Positions 1 through 8,275 of a stretch of DNA of 64,000 nucleotides are shown one piece after another. Made by a program: the position numbers and the translations under genes. The notes beneath the pieces are model-generated. The model saw nothing but the letters and a program-made list of their open reading frames with translations, was not told the origin of the DNA and did not search any database. The stretch lies in contig JAZRWI010000023.1 in assembly GCA_045599645.1 (NCBI GenBank), positions 1 to 64,000 of the forward strand, given 5' to 3'. The stretch's first letter is position 1. The number at the start of each line of letters is the position of its first letter. The DNA comes from RUG334 sp045599645. Lineage in GTDB: Bacteria; Muiribacteriota; Ozemobacteria; Ozemobacterales; Ozemobacteraceae.

Positions 1-2
1 GT

Positions 3-461
3 ATGGATAATGAACCTGAGCTTAAATGGAACAGGGAAATGCGAAGCTTCATACAGGAATTAATTCATTATAAAAATAATCTTGAACCGGGAAGTAAGCC
101 TGATGAAGACAGAGTAGCAGAGTTCGAGAAGCGGTATGATGAAATAATACATAAAGGAGAAAAAGAATACGAAACCAATCCACCGAAGGAATTCTACAGG
201 GACGGATTCAATCTTTTAAAGAGTCTGAAGAAATTCAAAAATAATCATCTGTTATTTCTTCACGAGATGAAGGTTCCGTCGGACAACAATCTCAGCGAAA
301 GACTGCTGAGAAAATTCAAGAGAAAAATGGCGCAGGCCATATCACTTAGAAGTTTTACAAGCCTGGAAGAGCTATGCAGTGGTATGAGCATGCTGGCTTC
401 AATACGCCAGAAAAGCGGTGCCAACGTCTTCCTTGAGTGCGCTGAGCTATTCAACAGTTAG
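3..461 (+). CDS. IS66-family transposase, C-terminal part (5' end outside window)
   Basis: This is the last 150 or so residues of a DDE transposase of the IS66 type. The diagnostic block is VPSDNNLSERLLRKFKRK near residue 91, which matches the family pattern V-P-x-D-N-N-x-x-E-R-x-L-R; its Glu is the third catalytic acidic residue. A following stretch with S-L-E-E-L and a conserved I-R-Q-K-S-G-A-N-V-F-L-E tail also fits. The reading frame stays open to base 1, so the Met at position 3 is probably internal. The first two catalytic Asp residues and the N-terminal zinc and DNA-binding regions are not visible. No accessory IS66 genes (tnpA/tnpB) are seen on this side. Confidence 0.85.
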   Translation: MDNEPELKWNREMRSFIQELIHYKNNLEPGSKPDEDRVAEFEKRYDEIIHKGEKEYETNPPKEFYRDGFNLLKSLKKFKNNHLLFLHEMKVPSDNNLSERLLRKFKRKMAQAISLRSFTSLEELCSGMSMLASIRQKSGANVFLECAELFNS

Positions 462-470
462 CAGTCACGA

Positions 471-518
471 AAATCCCGATGAGAAAAGCTGACAGCTTAC
501 TACATCGGGATTTTTTTT
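471..518 (+). terminator. Rho-independent terminator after the transposase
   Basis: An 11-bp inverted repeat (AAATCCCGATG at 471-481 and CATCGGGATTT at 503-513) runs into eight T residues at 511-518. A second small stem, AGCTgacAGCT, sits in the loop. It lies 10 bases after the transposase stop codon and inside the inferred IS end. Confidence 0.85.
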
Positions 519-846
519 ACAAGATAACCTGTGAACAGTAACCTACTGGCTGCTTTGAATATGGAATACCTTTCCATACTTTGACATCATCCTGCATATA
601 ACCAACAAAAGTGCCGTTTATACACTTGGCTGCCAAAGCTTGGTCATATTCTCCGGTAATTTCAACATTAGGAGCGTATGGTTCAAGTGCATATCTCTTA
701 GACCATTCTTCAGGTGTTCTATAAATTGCGGTTGGTTCTGTTGCTGCATTAATTACTGTATTTTCACAGGATAAAAATGCAGTGCCTAATGCTAATCCAA
801 TAAATAGTTTTTTTGTTAGACTATAATTTCGGAAAATATTCCTCAT
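517..846 (-). pseudogene. Type B carboxylesterase, N-terminal remnant cut by the IS
   Basis: The 109-codon frame starts with an export signal (K-K-L-F-I-G-L-A-L-G-T-A-F-L-S-C) behind a good AAAGGAG ribosome site. At residues 75-102 it shows the N-terminal hallmark of type B carboxylesterases: C-I-N-G-T-F-V-G, then W-K-G-I-P-Y-S-K-Q-P-V-G. These families normally run about 500 residues with a Ser-Glu-His triad. Here homology stops at residue 102 (base 541), and the last seven residues (YCSQVIL) and the stop codon come from the inserted element. The remainder should lie beyond the left edge, on the far side of the IS. FLSC could also act as a weak lipobox. Confidence 0.75.
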
Positions 847-1102
847 AAAATACTCCTTTAATCGTTAGCTCACAATATTCTATGACATCTTTTTTATTTC
901 GTCAATAACGGTTGCTTCAGAAGATGTTTTTGACACCTTTTAATGTCTAAAAATTGAAAAAGGGTTTGGAATCAAAACTTAAATCTAAGAGTGAAATGGA
1001 GATAACTTAAGCAGTTTAATTATTTTTTCGCAGCTTTTTTTTAAGGTTTTCAGTGAAAATACTGATTATGATTTAATTATCAAATTAACCAGGAGGAGTT
1101 AT

Positions 1103-1351
1103 ATGACTACAAAATGCAGATACTGCAATAGCATCAGCTACGGTTCATGCACTAAGAGCCCTCACAAGGTTCATGAGCACATCGACGATGAAAAACACTG
1201 TGAATTCTGTGGAAGCATAAGCTACGGAAGTTGTATAAAAAGCCCGTATAAAGTTCATAGACATGGTCATGGTAGAAATAAATGTATCTGGTGTGGTTCC
1301 ACCAGCACAGGAAGTTGCTCAAAGAGCCCAAATAAGGTTCACGAAAAGTAA
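1103..1351 (+). CDS. Small protein of three tandem Cys/His repeats, probable zinc binder
   Basis: An 82-residue protein made almost entirely of three repeats of about 27 residues. Each follows C-x2-C-x7-C-x7-H with the core G/N-S-x-S-x-G-S-C-x-K-S-P-x-K-V-H, at residues 5-25, 33-53 and 61-81. Three Cys and a His per repeat fit one zinc site each. No signal peptide or membrane segment is present, so it is likely cytoplasmic. A strong site, AGGAGGAG, precedes the ATG at the usual distance. The function is not known to me; nucleic-acid binding or metal buffering are guesses. It stands alone between a broken esterase and a phosphatase on the other strand. Confidence 0.85.
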   Translation: MTTKCRYCNSISYGSCTKSPHKVHEHIDDEKHCEFCGSISYGSCIKSPYKVHRHGHGRNKCIWCGSTSTGSCSKSPNKVHEK

Positions 1352-1444
1352 AATTTAAGTTATAATTGTCCAATTAAGCAAAATTATTAAGCTGATTATG
1401 CTGGTATGGCGGCCTTGTCTCAGATGTTTGTTAACTGTGTGGCT

Positions 1445-4321
1445 TTAAATCGGTTCGCTTTTTAACCTTCTTAGGATTATGAAGGTTACGTCATCGGCAA
1501 GTTCGGTATCGCCATGATGCTGCTTGAATTCTTTTAATAGCAGATTCTTGAATCCTTCTGCACTATTTATTTCCTGATTTGTTACTAATTCCTGGAACTT
1601 TTCATAAGTATATTCTTCACCATTGGCGTTTTCTGCTTCTGGGAAGCCGTCGGTGTATAGGAATAATGTTTCACCAGGCTGCAATACTTCTGTTTCTGAA
1701 GTATAACGGCATCTTTTCTTGGAAACACCTAATGGAAGCGCGTGCTTGGCTGGTGTTCGCAATACGCCTTTTTCTGAGTGAATCATCGGCATCGGATGAC
1801 CTGCATTGCAGATTGCCATTTCACCAGTGTTCGTATCAAGAGTAACAGCACAGAATGTCATGAGTTTTTTCTTATTCAATAGGTCACAGATCATGTTGCT
1901 TGTCTGTGTTGTTATTTCTGTTAATGGAGTGTCCTTTTGGGCAAATCTGAATACAGAAGCTTTTACCATTGCTGTTAATAAGGCTGAAGAAACACCATGA
2001 CCTGTTACGTCACCAATAACGATTAGTATTCGTTCATTGGGCAGCTGGAATATATCAGCATAGTCTCCACCTACGTCCAGGGCCATCTGATTGTAAACCT
2101 GACAGTCATAGCCTTCCAGTTTGTATTTGCCTACAGGAATCAGGCATTGTTGTATCGCACCAGCTAAGAGCATATCCTTGATTTCAGCCATCATTTGATT
2201 AAATGCAGTTCCTAGCTGTCCTAATTCGTCTTTGCTGTCTATTTTTATCTTGGTTTCTGTTTCACGCTTTCTTAAGGCATTTAAACCCCGGTCTAATTCA
2301 TTAACTGGTGTGATGAAGGTTTTTGATAAAAGAAGACCTGTTAATATAGAAATTATGAGAAGAATTATCATTACCGTATAAATTGTAGAACGGACTTTTT
2401 CGATTTTGTAATCGATTTCTGTTGTCGGATACATGCAAAGCAGGTAATTATCCAGCATTTTGCTGCCAGGATAGCAAAGGCATAAATATTGATTATTTTC
2501 ATAATTTATTGTCTGGGTTTCAACTGTTTTACTTAAATTTGAAGCATTTATAAGCTCCATTACATCTGGATATTTTGATGCTGTTTCTGGTATGAATTCC
2601 TGTCCGACATAATAAAAATCTGCTATTTTCAAACTTGTGTTTTCAAAGGTATATCTATTTTTTAAAAGTGATTTAAAATAGGTTCTCGATAAATAACGTT
2701 CTGCGCTATTGCCTATGAATAAAGCGAATGGATTATCGTCATCAGGGATATAATCCCACCACCAATAAATGCTGGAACCTTCAAAGGCCTGGTATGTATA
2801 TTCTCTTGGACGTTCAAATACAGAAGAAAAGCCAACAATAGGATTTTCCATAAGATTTCCAACAAGAATGTCAGACTGGTTCAGTTTTACGCCAGCACGT
2901 GAAAAACGGTCTGGAATGTATTTTTGTATGCATAATACAGATAGATATCTGCCTATCTTTTCTAATCTGTTTTGGCTTTCGCTGTTAGATGTTGTATAAA
3001 TTTGTTTTAAATCAATGGTTCTGGCATCAAACCAGTTGAAGACGTCAGTGATATTTCTTTCTTTACCAACTATTTCTTTTAATTTAATTTCGAATTCTAT
3101 AGGGCTTGGGGCCGCTTTCCCCTTGAAGCTTTTTATGTATTTGTCTAATTCCAGGTAGCAGTTATGGGCTTCTTTTATGCTATTGTCATATTCCTGGTCT
3201 AACTTGCTAAGAATATCAAGCATACCCTTTTTTATTTCGTTTTCTATTGCTATTCTATGGTCATGAAGACTTGTCTTAGATAATACCCAGATTCCAAGGG
3301 TTGGCATATATACAGCTATAATAAAAATGAAAATCAGCTTATAGCGAATGGAGATATGTATGCCTTGTGCAACTGAAATGCTTTTAAAGAAAAATACAGT
3401 GGCTGTAGTTAGTATTAGTATGAATGCAATAATGCCTAAATAAATATTTATAGTATATTGGGAAGCATCCTTGAGTTTTTCACCGAATAAAAGCTTGTAA
3501 TCATCTGATTTAAAGCCTTTCCAGACAAGGTCCTCAGAAATAAAGCCTTCTAAGAATTCTTCAGTGTCTGTTTGGGAGTATGGATATTCTTTGTGACCTA
3601 GAGTGGGCGTTAAGCGTTTCTTGCTTTCACGGTCATATAAGATAATAGGCTGGTCTATTGTAGCAGCGTCTTTTATCTTAGCCTGAATCAATTCAAGATT
3701 AGTGTGTTTATACTCTACAAAAATTATTATTCCATTTAAGTGTTTTTTTGCGTTTTTAAAATAAAAAACACCATTTTTTCCAAGACTTTGGGTTGGTAGG
3801 CATCTTTCAGAGAAGCCCTGCATTTTATCATCATTGAAATCACGACCTAGAATAATGACTTGATCTGCACGCCTTCCTACATAATCGCAATCAGAAATTT
3901 TATGAATATTTTTCCAGGCAAAGCTATAAAATCTGACTTCATAATCTAATAAATCCTGTGGATTTAATAATTCACCGTTGTCGTTAAATAGCGCGCAACG
4001 AACGTTTTCTTGAAGCTGATTGCTTAAACTTGCAATGGCATTACTTGCATCCTGGCTTGTCATTAATTTGCCATTTTCAGATGCGTTGCCTTCTATATAT
4101 GGAAAAAGCTGACCTGCTAGTTTTTGAAAATGCGGTTGAAAGTAATCAACAGGGTTTGCTTGTGCAATAAAATCTACAGCACGCTCAGAAAGCTTGAATT
4201 TAATGTCTTCTATTTCGTGGGCCTTATCAATACTTAAAATACGAAGATAAAGAAATAAACCAAATACTGCCGGGATAAAAAAAAGCAATATGTAGGTTGG
4301 TAAAGCTTTCCTTATATTCAT
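1445..4321 (-). CDS. Membrane sensor with HAMP and SpoIIE/PP2C-type serine phosphatase domain
   Basis: A 958-residue protein. A transmembrane helix at 9-27 and a pair near 293-315 and 328-348 bracket one sensory region (30-290). A second extracytoplasmic region (350-640) is followed by a helix near 645-665 and a HAMP linker (about 670-715). The C-terminal 240 residues are a PPM/SpoIIE phosphatase with the metal-binding motifs GGDYAD (near 748), GDVTGHG (near 770), YTDGF (near 889) and DDVTF (near 941). Proteins of this kind (RsbU, RsbP, SpoIIE) dephosphorylate STAS-domain antagonists in partner-switching systems. A STAS protein lies at 46037-46384; no RsbW-type kinase is in the window. No convincing ribosome site is seen before ATG, and a repeat array lies directly upstream. 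Confidence 0.9.
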   Translation of the reverse strand: MNIRKALPTYILLFFIPAVFGLFLYLRILSIDKAHEIEDIKFKLSERAVDFIAQANPVDYFQPHFQKLAGQLFPYIEGNASENGKLMTSQDASNAIASLSNQLQENVRCALFNDNGELLNPQDLLDYEVRFYSFAWKNIHKISDCDYVGRRADQVIILGRDFNDDKMQGFSERCLPTQSLGKNGVFYFKNAKKHLNGIIIFVEYKHTNLELIQAKIKDAATIDQPIILYDRESKKRLTPTLGHKEYPYSQTDTEEFLEGFISEDLVWKGFKSDDYKLLFGEKLKDASQYTINIYLGIIAFILILTTATVFFFKSISVAQGIHISIRYKLIFIFIIAVYMPTLGIWVLSKTSLHDHRIAIENEIKKGMLDILSKLDQEYDNSIKEAHNCYLELDKYIKSFKGKAAPSPIEFEIKLKEIVGKERNITDVFNWFDARTIDLKQIYTTSNSESQNRLEKIGRYLSVLCIQKYIPDRFSRAGVKLNQSDILVGNLMENPIVGFSSVFERPREYTYQAFEGSSIYWWWDYIPDDDNPFALFIGNSAERYLSRTYFKSLLKNRYTFENTSLKIADFYYVGQEFIPETASKYPDVMELINASNLSKTVETQTINYENNQYLCLCYPGSKMLDNYLLCMYPTTEIDYKIEKVRSTIYTVMIILLIISILTGLLLSKTFITPVNELDRGLNALRKRETETKIKIDSKDELGQLGTAFNQMMAEIKDMLLAGAIQQCLIPVGKYKLEGYDCQVYNQMALDVGGDYADIFQLPNERILIVIGDVTGHGVSSALLTAMVKASVFRFAQKDTPLTEITTQTSNMICDLLNKKKLMTFCAVTLDTNTGEMAICNAGHPMPMIHSEKGVLRTPAKHALPLGVSKKRCRYTSETEVLQPGETLFLYTDGFPEAENANGEEYTYEKFQELVTNQEINSAEGFKNLLLKEFKQHHGDTELADDVTFIILRRLKSEPI

Positions 4322-4375
4322 TTGTAAGTGCCTGAGCGGCTAGCAGAGTGGGGAGAGTGGCTGACAGAATGGTTA

Positions 4376-4473
4376 AGTGAGGAAGTGCAGAAGTGGCTGA
4401 GTGGCTAAGTGGCTAAGTGGAGTAGTGTTACACTTCCCCACTTCCTCACTTCTCCACTTCCTCAGTTTCTCAC
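4376..4473. repeat. Octamer tandem array with inverted halves, touching the recA stop
   Basis: Seven consecutive eight-base units beginning AGTG (4376-4430: AGTGAGGA, AGTGCAGA, AGTGGCTG, AGTGGCTA twice, AGTGGAGT, AGTGTTA) are followed by five units on the opposite strand (4431-4470: CACTTCCC, CACTTCCT, CACTTCTC, CACTTCCT, CAGTTTCT). The two halves can pair into a long imperfect hairpin. The recA stop codon (4470-4472) falls in the last unit. More degenerate AGTGG copies extend left to about 4330. Confidence 0.8.
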
Positions 4474-5552
4474 TTTTTGGCAGTGACTTTTTTTTCTACA
4501 GCTTTTTCTTCTTTCTTGGGTTCTTCTGCTGGAAGGATACCAAGAGCGCGTTTTACCTTGAGAACTATTTCTCCGAAAACGTCTGGATTGTCTTTTAAGA
4601 ACTGCTTAGAATTTTCACGGCCCTGACCCATGCGGGTATCACCGTAAGAATACCAGGCACCTGATTTTTCAATAACGCCTGCTGCTTCGGCCATTTCAAG
4701 AACTTCGCCTTCCTTAGAAATACCTTCGCCAAACATCATATCAAATTTTGCCTTCTTGAATGGCGGAGCTACCTTGTTCTTAACAACCTTTACTTCTGTG
4801 ATGTAACCCTTAATATCATCGCCTTCCTTAATCTGGTCTTTGCGTCTGATATCGAGTCTTACTGAAGAGAAGAACTTGAGTGCACGGCCACCAGGAGTGG
4901 TTTCTGGATTTCCGAACATAACACCGATTTTTTCACGGATCTGGTTAATGAAAATACATACACAGTTAGATTTTGCTACTACTGGAGTGAGCTTGCGCAT
5001 AGCCTGAGACATAAGTCTGGCCTGCATACCAACAGTTGTATCACCCATATCGCCGTCGATTTCAGCCTTGCTGGTGAGAGCTGCAACAGAGTCAAGAATG
5101 ATAATGTCTACCGCATTGCTTCTAACAAGCATTTCTGTGATTTCAAGAGCTTCTTCACCGCTGCTTGGTTGAGCAATGAGAAGGTTGTCGATATCAACGC
5201 CCAATCTCTTTGCGTATGCTGGATCAAGAGCATGTTCAACGTCAACAAAAGCAGCCTGACCGCCAGCCATCTGGGCCTGAGCGATTGAATGAAGTGCTAC
5301 TGTTGTCTTACCAGAAGATTCTGGGCCAAATATTTCAATGATTCTGCCTCTTGGCATACCGCCTACGCCCAAAGCGTAGTCTAATGAGAGAGAACCTGTT
5401 GGAATAGCTTCTACCTGAAGGTGTCTAGAGCTGCCAAGGCGCATTACTGCACCTTTACCAAACTGCTTTTCAATTCCAGAAATAGCGGTTTCTAAGGATT
5501 TCATGCGTTCTTGTGATGGGGTTAATGCTGAGTTTGTCTTAAGTTCGGCCAT
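4470..5552 (-). CDS. recA: Recombinase RecA
   Basis: A 360-residue RecA that forms filaments on single-stranded DNA for homologous recombination and triggers SOS cleavage of LexA-type repressors. Walker A is GPESSGKTT, Walker B is VDIIILDSVAAL, and the loop-1 and loop-2 regions (MGDTTVGMQARLMSQAMRKL, FGNPETTPGGRALKF) are intact. The C-terminus is a charged Lys/Glu tail rather than the strongly acidic tail of E. coli. I start at the ATG at 5552 (MAELKTNSALT), preceded by GGAGGC; the frame runs 34 codons further upstream without RecA similarity. Its stop codon lies inside an octamer repeat array. The upstream region holds two inverted repeats that could be operators. Confidence 0.98.
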   Translation of the reverse strand: MAELKTNSALTPSQERMKSLETAISGIEKQFGKGAVMRLGSSRHLQVEAIPTGSLSLDYALGVGGMPRGRIIEIFGPESSGKTTVALHSIAQAQMAGGQAAFVDVEHALDPAYAKRLGVDIDNLLIAQPSSGEEALEITEMLVRSNAVDIIILDSVAALTSKAEIDGDMGDTTVGMQARLMSQAMRKLTPVVAKSNCVCIFINQIREKIGVMFGNPETTPGGRALKFFSSVRLDIRRKDQIKEGDDIKGYITEVKVVKNKVAPPFKKAKFDMMFGEGISKEGEVLEMAEAAGVIEKSGAWYSYGDTRMGQGRENSKQFLKDNPDVFGEIVLKVKRALGILPAEEPKKEEKAVEKKVTAKK

Positions 5553-5579
5553 AATTGCCTCCGTTTTAATTTTGGTAAA

Positions 5580-5609
5580 ATAATAGCATATTACAAAGTG
5601 CAAGGGCAA
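5580..5609 (-). promoter_or_regulatory. Candidate recA promoter within an inverted repeat
   Basis: On the minus strand, TTGCCC (5604-5609) and TATTAT (5580-5585) are 18 bases apart. A 9-bp inverted repeat, TAGCATATT (5584-5592) and AATATGCTA (5608-5616), overlaps both boxes and could be a repressor operator. A second palindrome, AAAGTT-5-AACTTT (5665-5681), lies further upstream. Neither looks like the CGAAC or CTGT-type LexA boxes. Confidence 0.4.
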
Positions 5610-5705
5610 TATGCTACGACATTTAACTTTTTTCCTTACACATATAGTAATCATTTGAAAACGGAAAGTTAGACAAACTTTAATGTAAAGAAATGTAAAT
5701 TATTG

Positions 5706-5780
5706 TAGGGCGCTTCGCTAGAAGGACGCCTGTGGCTGAAAGGACGCTGACGCTGATAGGGCGGCCAAAGGCTTAGAAGA
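5706..5780. repeat. Mini-hairpin array with GAAGGAC-type spacers
   Basis: Four units of about 17 bases: GGGCGCttcGCTAGAA, GGACGCCtgtGGCTGAAA, GGACGCtgaCGCTGATA and GGGCGGCCaaaGGCTTAGAA. Each has a small G+C stem around a three-base loop, and the linkers are nearly constant. The array lies between the divergent recA and anmK promoters, unlike the other arrays of this window, which follow stop codons. Confidence 0.65.
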
Positions 5781-5805
5781 GATAATAAATTAATGGTGCT
5801 TTTTG

Positions 5806-5814
5806 TGCTATACT
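5806..5814 (+). promoter_or_regulatory. Extended -10 element for anmK
   Basis: TGC followed by TATACT forms an extended -10 (TGnTATACT) 28 bases before the ATG of anmK. No good -35 box is visible, which is usual for extended -10 promoters. Confidence 0.4.
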
Positions 5815-5842
5815 ATAACCAATAGTCAGGTAGGGGGTATGT

Positions 5843-6970
5843 ATGAAGATTCTCGGCATGATGAGCGGCACAAGTGGAGACGGCATTGACGGCGTTCTTG
5901 TTGAATTCCTGCATAATGGAAAGTTCAAGCTGATATGGCATAAATCAATGGATTTTTCTCAAAAGGAATTCGAGCGCATTCTGCAGCTTATGAAGGGCTG
6001 TTCATCTGTTGATGTTACGCTTGGCAATACATATATTGCTGAATTATATGCCAGAGCTTTTTATTCCTTCTTTGAAAAAAACGACGAAAAACCTGATTAT
6101 ATTGCTGCCCATGGACAAACTATATGGCATCAGCCAAGCGCTATTGAATGGGAAGGCATTTCTCTTCGCGGAACCTTACAGATTATCGATGCTCCTTTGC
6201 TTGCCTATAAGACTGGCGTTCCTGTCATTAGTAATTTCAGGGCTGCTGATATGGCTGCTGGCGGCCAAGGTGCTCCATTAGTTCCATTTGCTGATTTGGA
6301 ATTGTTTGGAAATCTTTTTGACGAAGATTGTATAGTTCTTAATATTGGTGGAATGGCCAATATAACTGCTATACAGAAAATTAACGGTAAACCTCAGATA
6401 CTTTGCGCTTTTGATACTGGTCCAGGTAATGTTCTGATGGATACCTATATTCAGCAGAATGGAGTGGGGCAGTATGACAAGGGTGGCAGAATAGCAGCTG
6501 CTGGTAAGCCTATAATTTCTATACTAGATGAAATAATGAAAGACCCTTATTTCTCTGCGCCATATCCAAAATCGACCGGAAGAGAATATTTTAATTCCAG
6601 CATATTAATGCGCTATAACGGTGAATATAGACGAGAAGACTTTGTAGCTACACTTCTAGAAGTTACAGCCCAATCTATTGCAAAGGGAATCAGATTATTG
6701 AACGGGTCTGCTCTCAGATTCCCATTAAAGCTGATCGTAGCTGGTGGCGGTGCTAAGAATCCTGTGCTTATGGAACATATTCAGGAAGCATTAGATGGAT
6801 GCTGTGAGATTCACATAAGTGATGAATACGGAGTTCCTGTAATGGCTAGAGAGGCTATGGCCTTTGCTGTATTAGGAAAAGCGTTTGTAGAAAGAAAACC
6901 AGCTAATGTAATGAGTGCAACTGGAGCTAAGGAAGCTGTCATATTGGGGCAGTTGAGTCCTACTTTGTAA
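5843..6970 (+). CDS. anmK: Anhydro-N-acetylmuramic acid kinase
   Basis: A 375-residue kinase of the ASKHA fold that opens and phosphorylates 1,6-anhydro-MurNAc to MurNAc-6-phosphate in peptidoglycan recycling. The signature start MSGTSGDGIDG (residues 7-17), HGQTIWH, NIGGMANIT, FDTGPGN and the C-terminal GGGAKNP are all present, and length is typical (about 370). A purine-rich AGGGGGT precedes the ATG. It is convergent with the next gene and their coding ends overlap by 11 bases (6960-6970); no terminator separates them. A kinase of this type implies turnover of muropeptides with anhydro ends, usual in bacteria with lytic transglycosylases. MurQ is not in the window. Confidence 0.96.
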   Translation: MKILGMMSGTSGDGIDGVLVEFLHNGKFKLIWHKSMDFSQKEFERILQLMKGCSSVDVTLGNTYIAELYARAFYSFFEKNDEKPDYIAAHGQTIWHQPSAIEWEGISLRGTLQIIDAPLLAYKTGVPVISNFRAADMAAGGQGAPLVPFADLELFGNLFDEDCIVLNIGGMANITAIQKINGKPQILCAFDTGPGNVLMDTYIQQNGVGQYDKGGRIAAAGKPIISILDEIMKDPYFSAPYPKSTGREYFNSSILMRYNGEYRREDFVATLLEVTAQSIAKGIRLLNGSALRFPLKLIVAGGGAKNPVLMEHIQEALDGCCEIHISDEYGVPVMAREAMAFAVLGKAFVERKPANVMSATGAKEAVILGQLSPTL

Positions 6971-8270
6971 ATTCCAGACTTTCAACACGGTGTGTTATTG
7001 AAACTGCATTAGCAATACTGATGTCTGATGGGCATTTTACTTGTAATTGCTTTTCTTCGCGGCTGCGCAAAAAACTCTGGCTTAATAGTGGAACAGTAAA
7101 ACTCTGATTTTCATTTAGGTTAGAGAGAACATCGATTTTAATGTAAACCTGATTGATGTCCAGGTCGGTCAGGTTTTTACAATAAATATTGAGTTCGCGA
7201 AGACCCTGCTGAGGGTCGATTTCTATTGCGATACTTTCTGCAACAGCCTTGTCTATCATCTCATCCCACATAGGCATGTAATAGTCTGGAGCTTCGTTTT
7301 TGTAGTCTTGTACAATATCTGTTTCGACTAAGTCCAATACATCTGGGAAAAAGCCTCTAGCTTCCATTACCATGGCAACTGGAAGTAACCATACTGGGTT
7401 TTTGCCTCTGTAAAATTCGTTAAGACATTGGCCTAATACATCGGCTTGGGTATCAGGGTCTAATGCTTTGATTGCAAGTTCATCAATTATACCCTTGAGT
7501 TCTTCAGGGGTTAAATCAGATTCATTGTCGCTGTAATCAGAATCTGTCTGAGCTGGTGTGGCTATTTTCATGGCTAAGTCAACCCAGTCTCTTAGGGTTA
7601 CAATATTAACACTATCAGATACTAGAAAATCTACTGTCCCGTCCCCTTTTTGGCGGAAAATACGACCTAAGTAACCTTCGTTCCCTGCTGTTGGAAATAT
7701 ATAACCTTCGTGATTCAAATCCCACTTAGCTTTGAATATCTTTGAAGTTATACCTTCGCTGGCAAAGAATTGAGATTTAAACAATAATCTGAAAGGATGC
7801 CAGTTCGCATTTAAAATCATTGGCAAAAATTTTCTGGTTTCTGTTGGTAAAAACCATTTTGTTATGCCTTGAGAATTAAAATTCATTGTTCTGGTTCTGC
7901 GTTCTGAGCGTAGGAAAATGAATCGGCCTTCTGAACGTGATTTTACTCTGAATTCAGCTTCATTGTAATCTATTTTGGCCGGAGTGAACTCATTTGGAAT
8001 TGCAAATGAATAACCGTTGATTTTTAACCTGTAAAAAGGACCTATTTCTGACGAACTGACTAGATTTACTTCTTCCGGGGCACTCAAAAAGATATCTTCC
8101 GAGATTTTTAAGGTTTGCACAAAGTGATTTCGGCAATATAAAGGTATTACTATAAAGATTAATATTGGAAGCAAAATAGCACAGCTCCAGATTGTAATTT
8201 TTTTTATTTTTGCAATCTTAGCCGCTTTTGGTGACAGCTTAACGCCCTTTTTCTTCCCGGTTTTTGCCAT
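6960..8270 (-). CDS. Membrane-anchored protein of unknown function
   Basis: 436 residues that I do not recognise. The first 27 are very rich in Lys (MAKTGKKKGVKLSPKAAKIA), then one hydrophobic helix (about 28-47) is followed by a large domain, so the bulk should lie outside the cytoplasmic membrane. The middle has an acidic, Asp/Ser-rich stretch near residue 245, and the C-terminal 80 residues (LRELNIYCKNLTDLDINQVY onward) look beta-rich, like a FxLYD-type domain. It begins five bases after the stop of the TPR gene and is the last gene of the ABC-transporter operon. It overlaps the end of anmK on the opposite strand. Confidence 0.8.
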   Translation of the reverse strand: MAKTGKKKGVKLSPKAAKIAKIKKITIWSCAILLPILIFIVIPLYCRNHFVQTLKISEDIFLSAPEEVNLVSSSEIGPFYRLKINGYSFAIPNEFTPAKIDYNEAEFRVKSRSEGRFIFLRSERRTRTMNFNSQGITKWFLPTETRKFLPMILNANWHPFRLLFKSQFFASEGITSKIFKAKWDLNHEGYIFPTAGNEGYLGRIFRQKGDGTVDFLVSDSVNIVTLRDWVDLAMKIATPAQTDSDYSDNESDLTPEELKGIIDELAIKALDPDTQADVLGQCLNEFYRGKNPVWLLPVAMVMEARGFFPDVLDLVETDIVQDYKNEAPDYYMPMWDEMIDKAVAESIAIEIDPQQGLRELNIYCKNLTDLDINQVYIKIDVLSNLNENQSFTVPLLSQSFLRSREEKQLQVKCPSDISIANAVSITHRVESLEFTK

Positions 8271-8275
8271 GATTA

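Larger units (their letters stand above)
1..540 (+). mobile_element. Right end of an IS66-type insertion sequence
   Basis: The transposase C-terminus, a terminator hairpin and about 25 further bases lead to a point near 540 where homology to a carboxylesterase on the opposite strand begins abruptly. The right terminus is inferred to lie at about 538-543; read inward on the minus strand it begins GTTACTGTTCACAGG. The left end, and the terminal inverted repeat and target duplication that would prove the boundary, are outside the window. Confidence 0.7.

Noticed and set aside
5553..5654. Longer RecA frame
   Set aside because: The extra 34 codons cross the promoter region and have no RecA similarity; GGAGGC marks the ATG at 5552.
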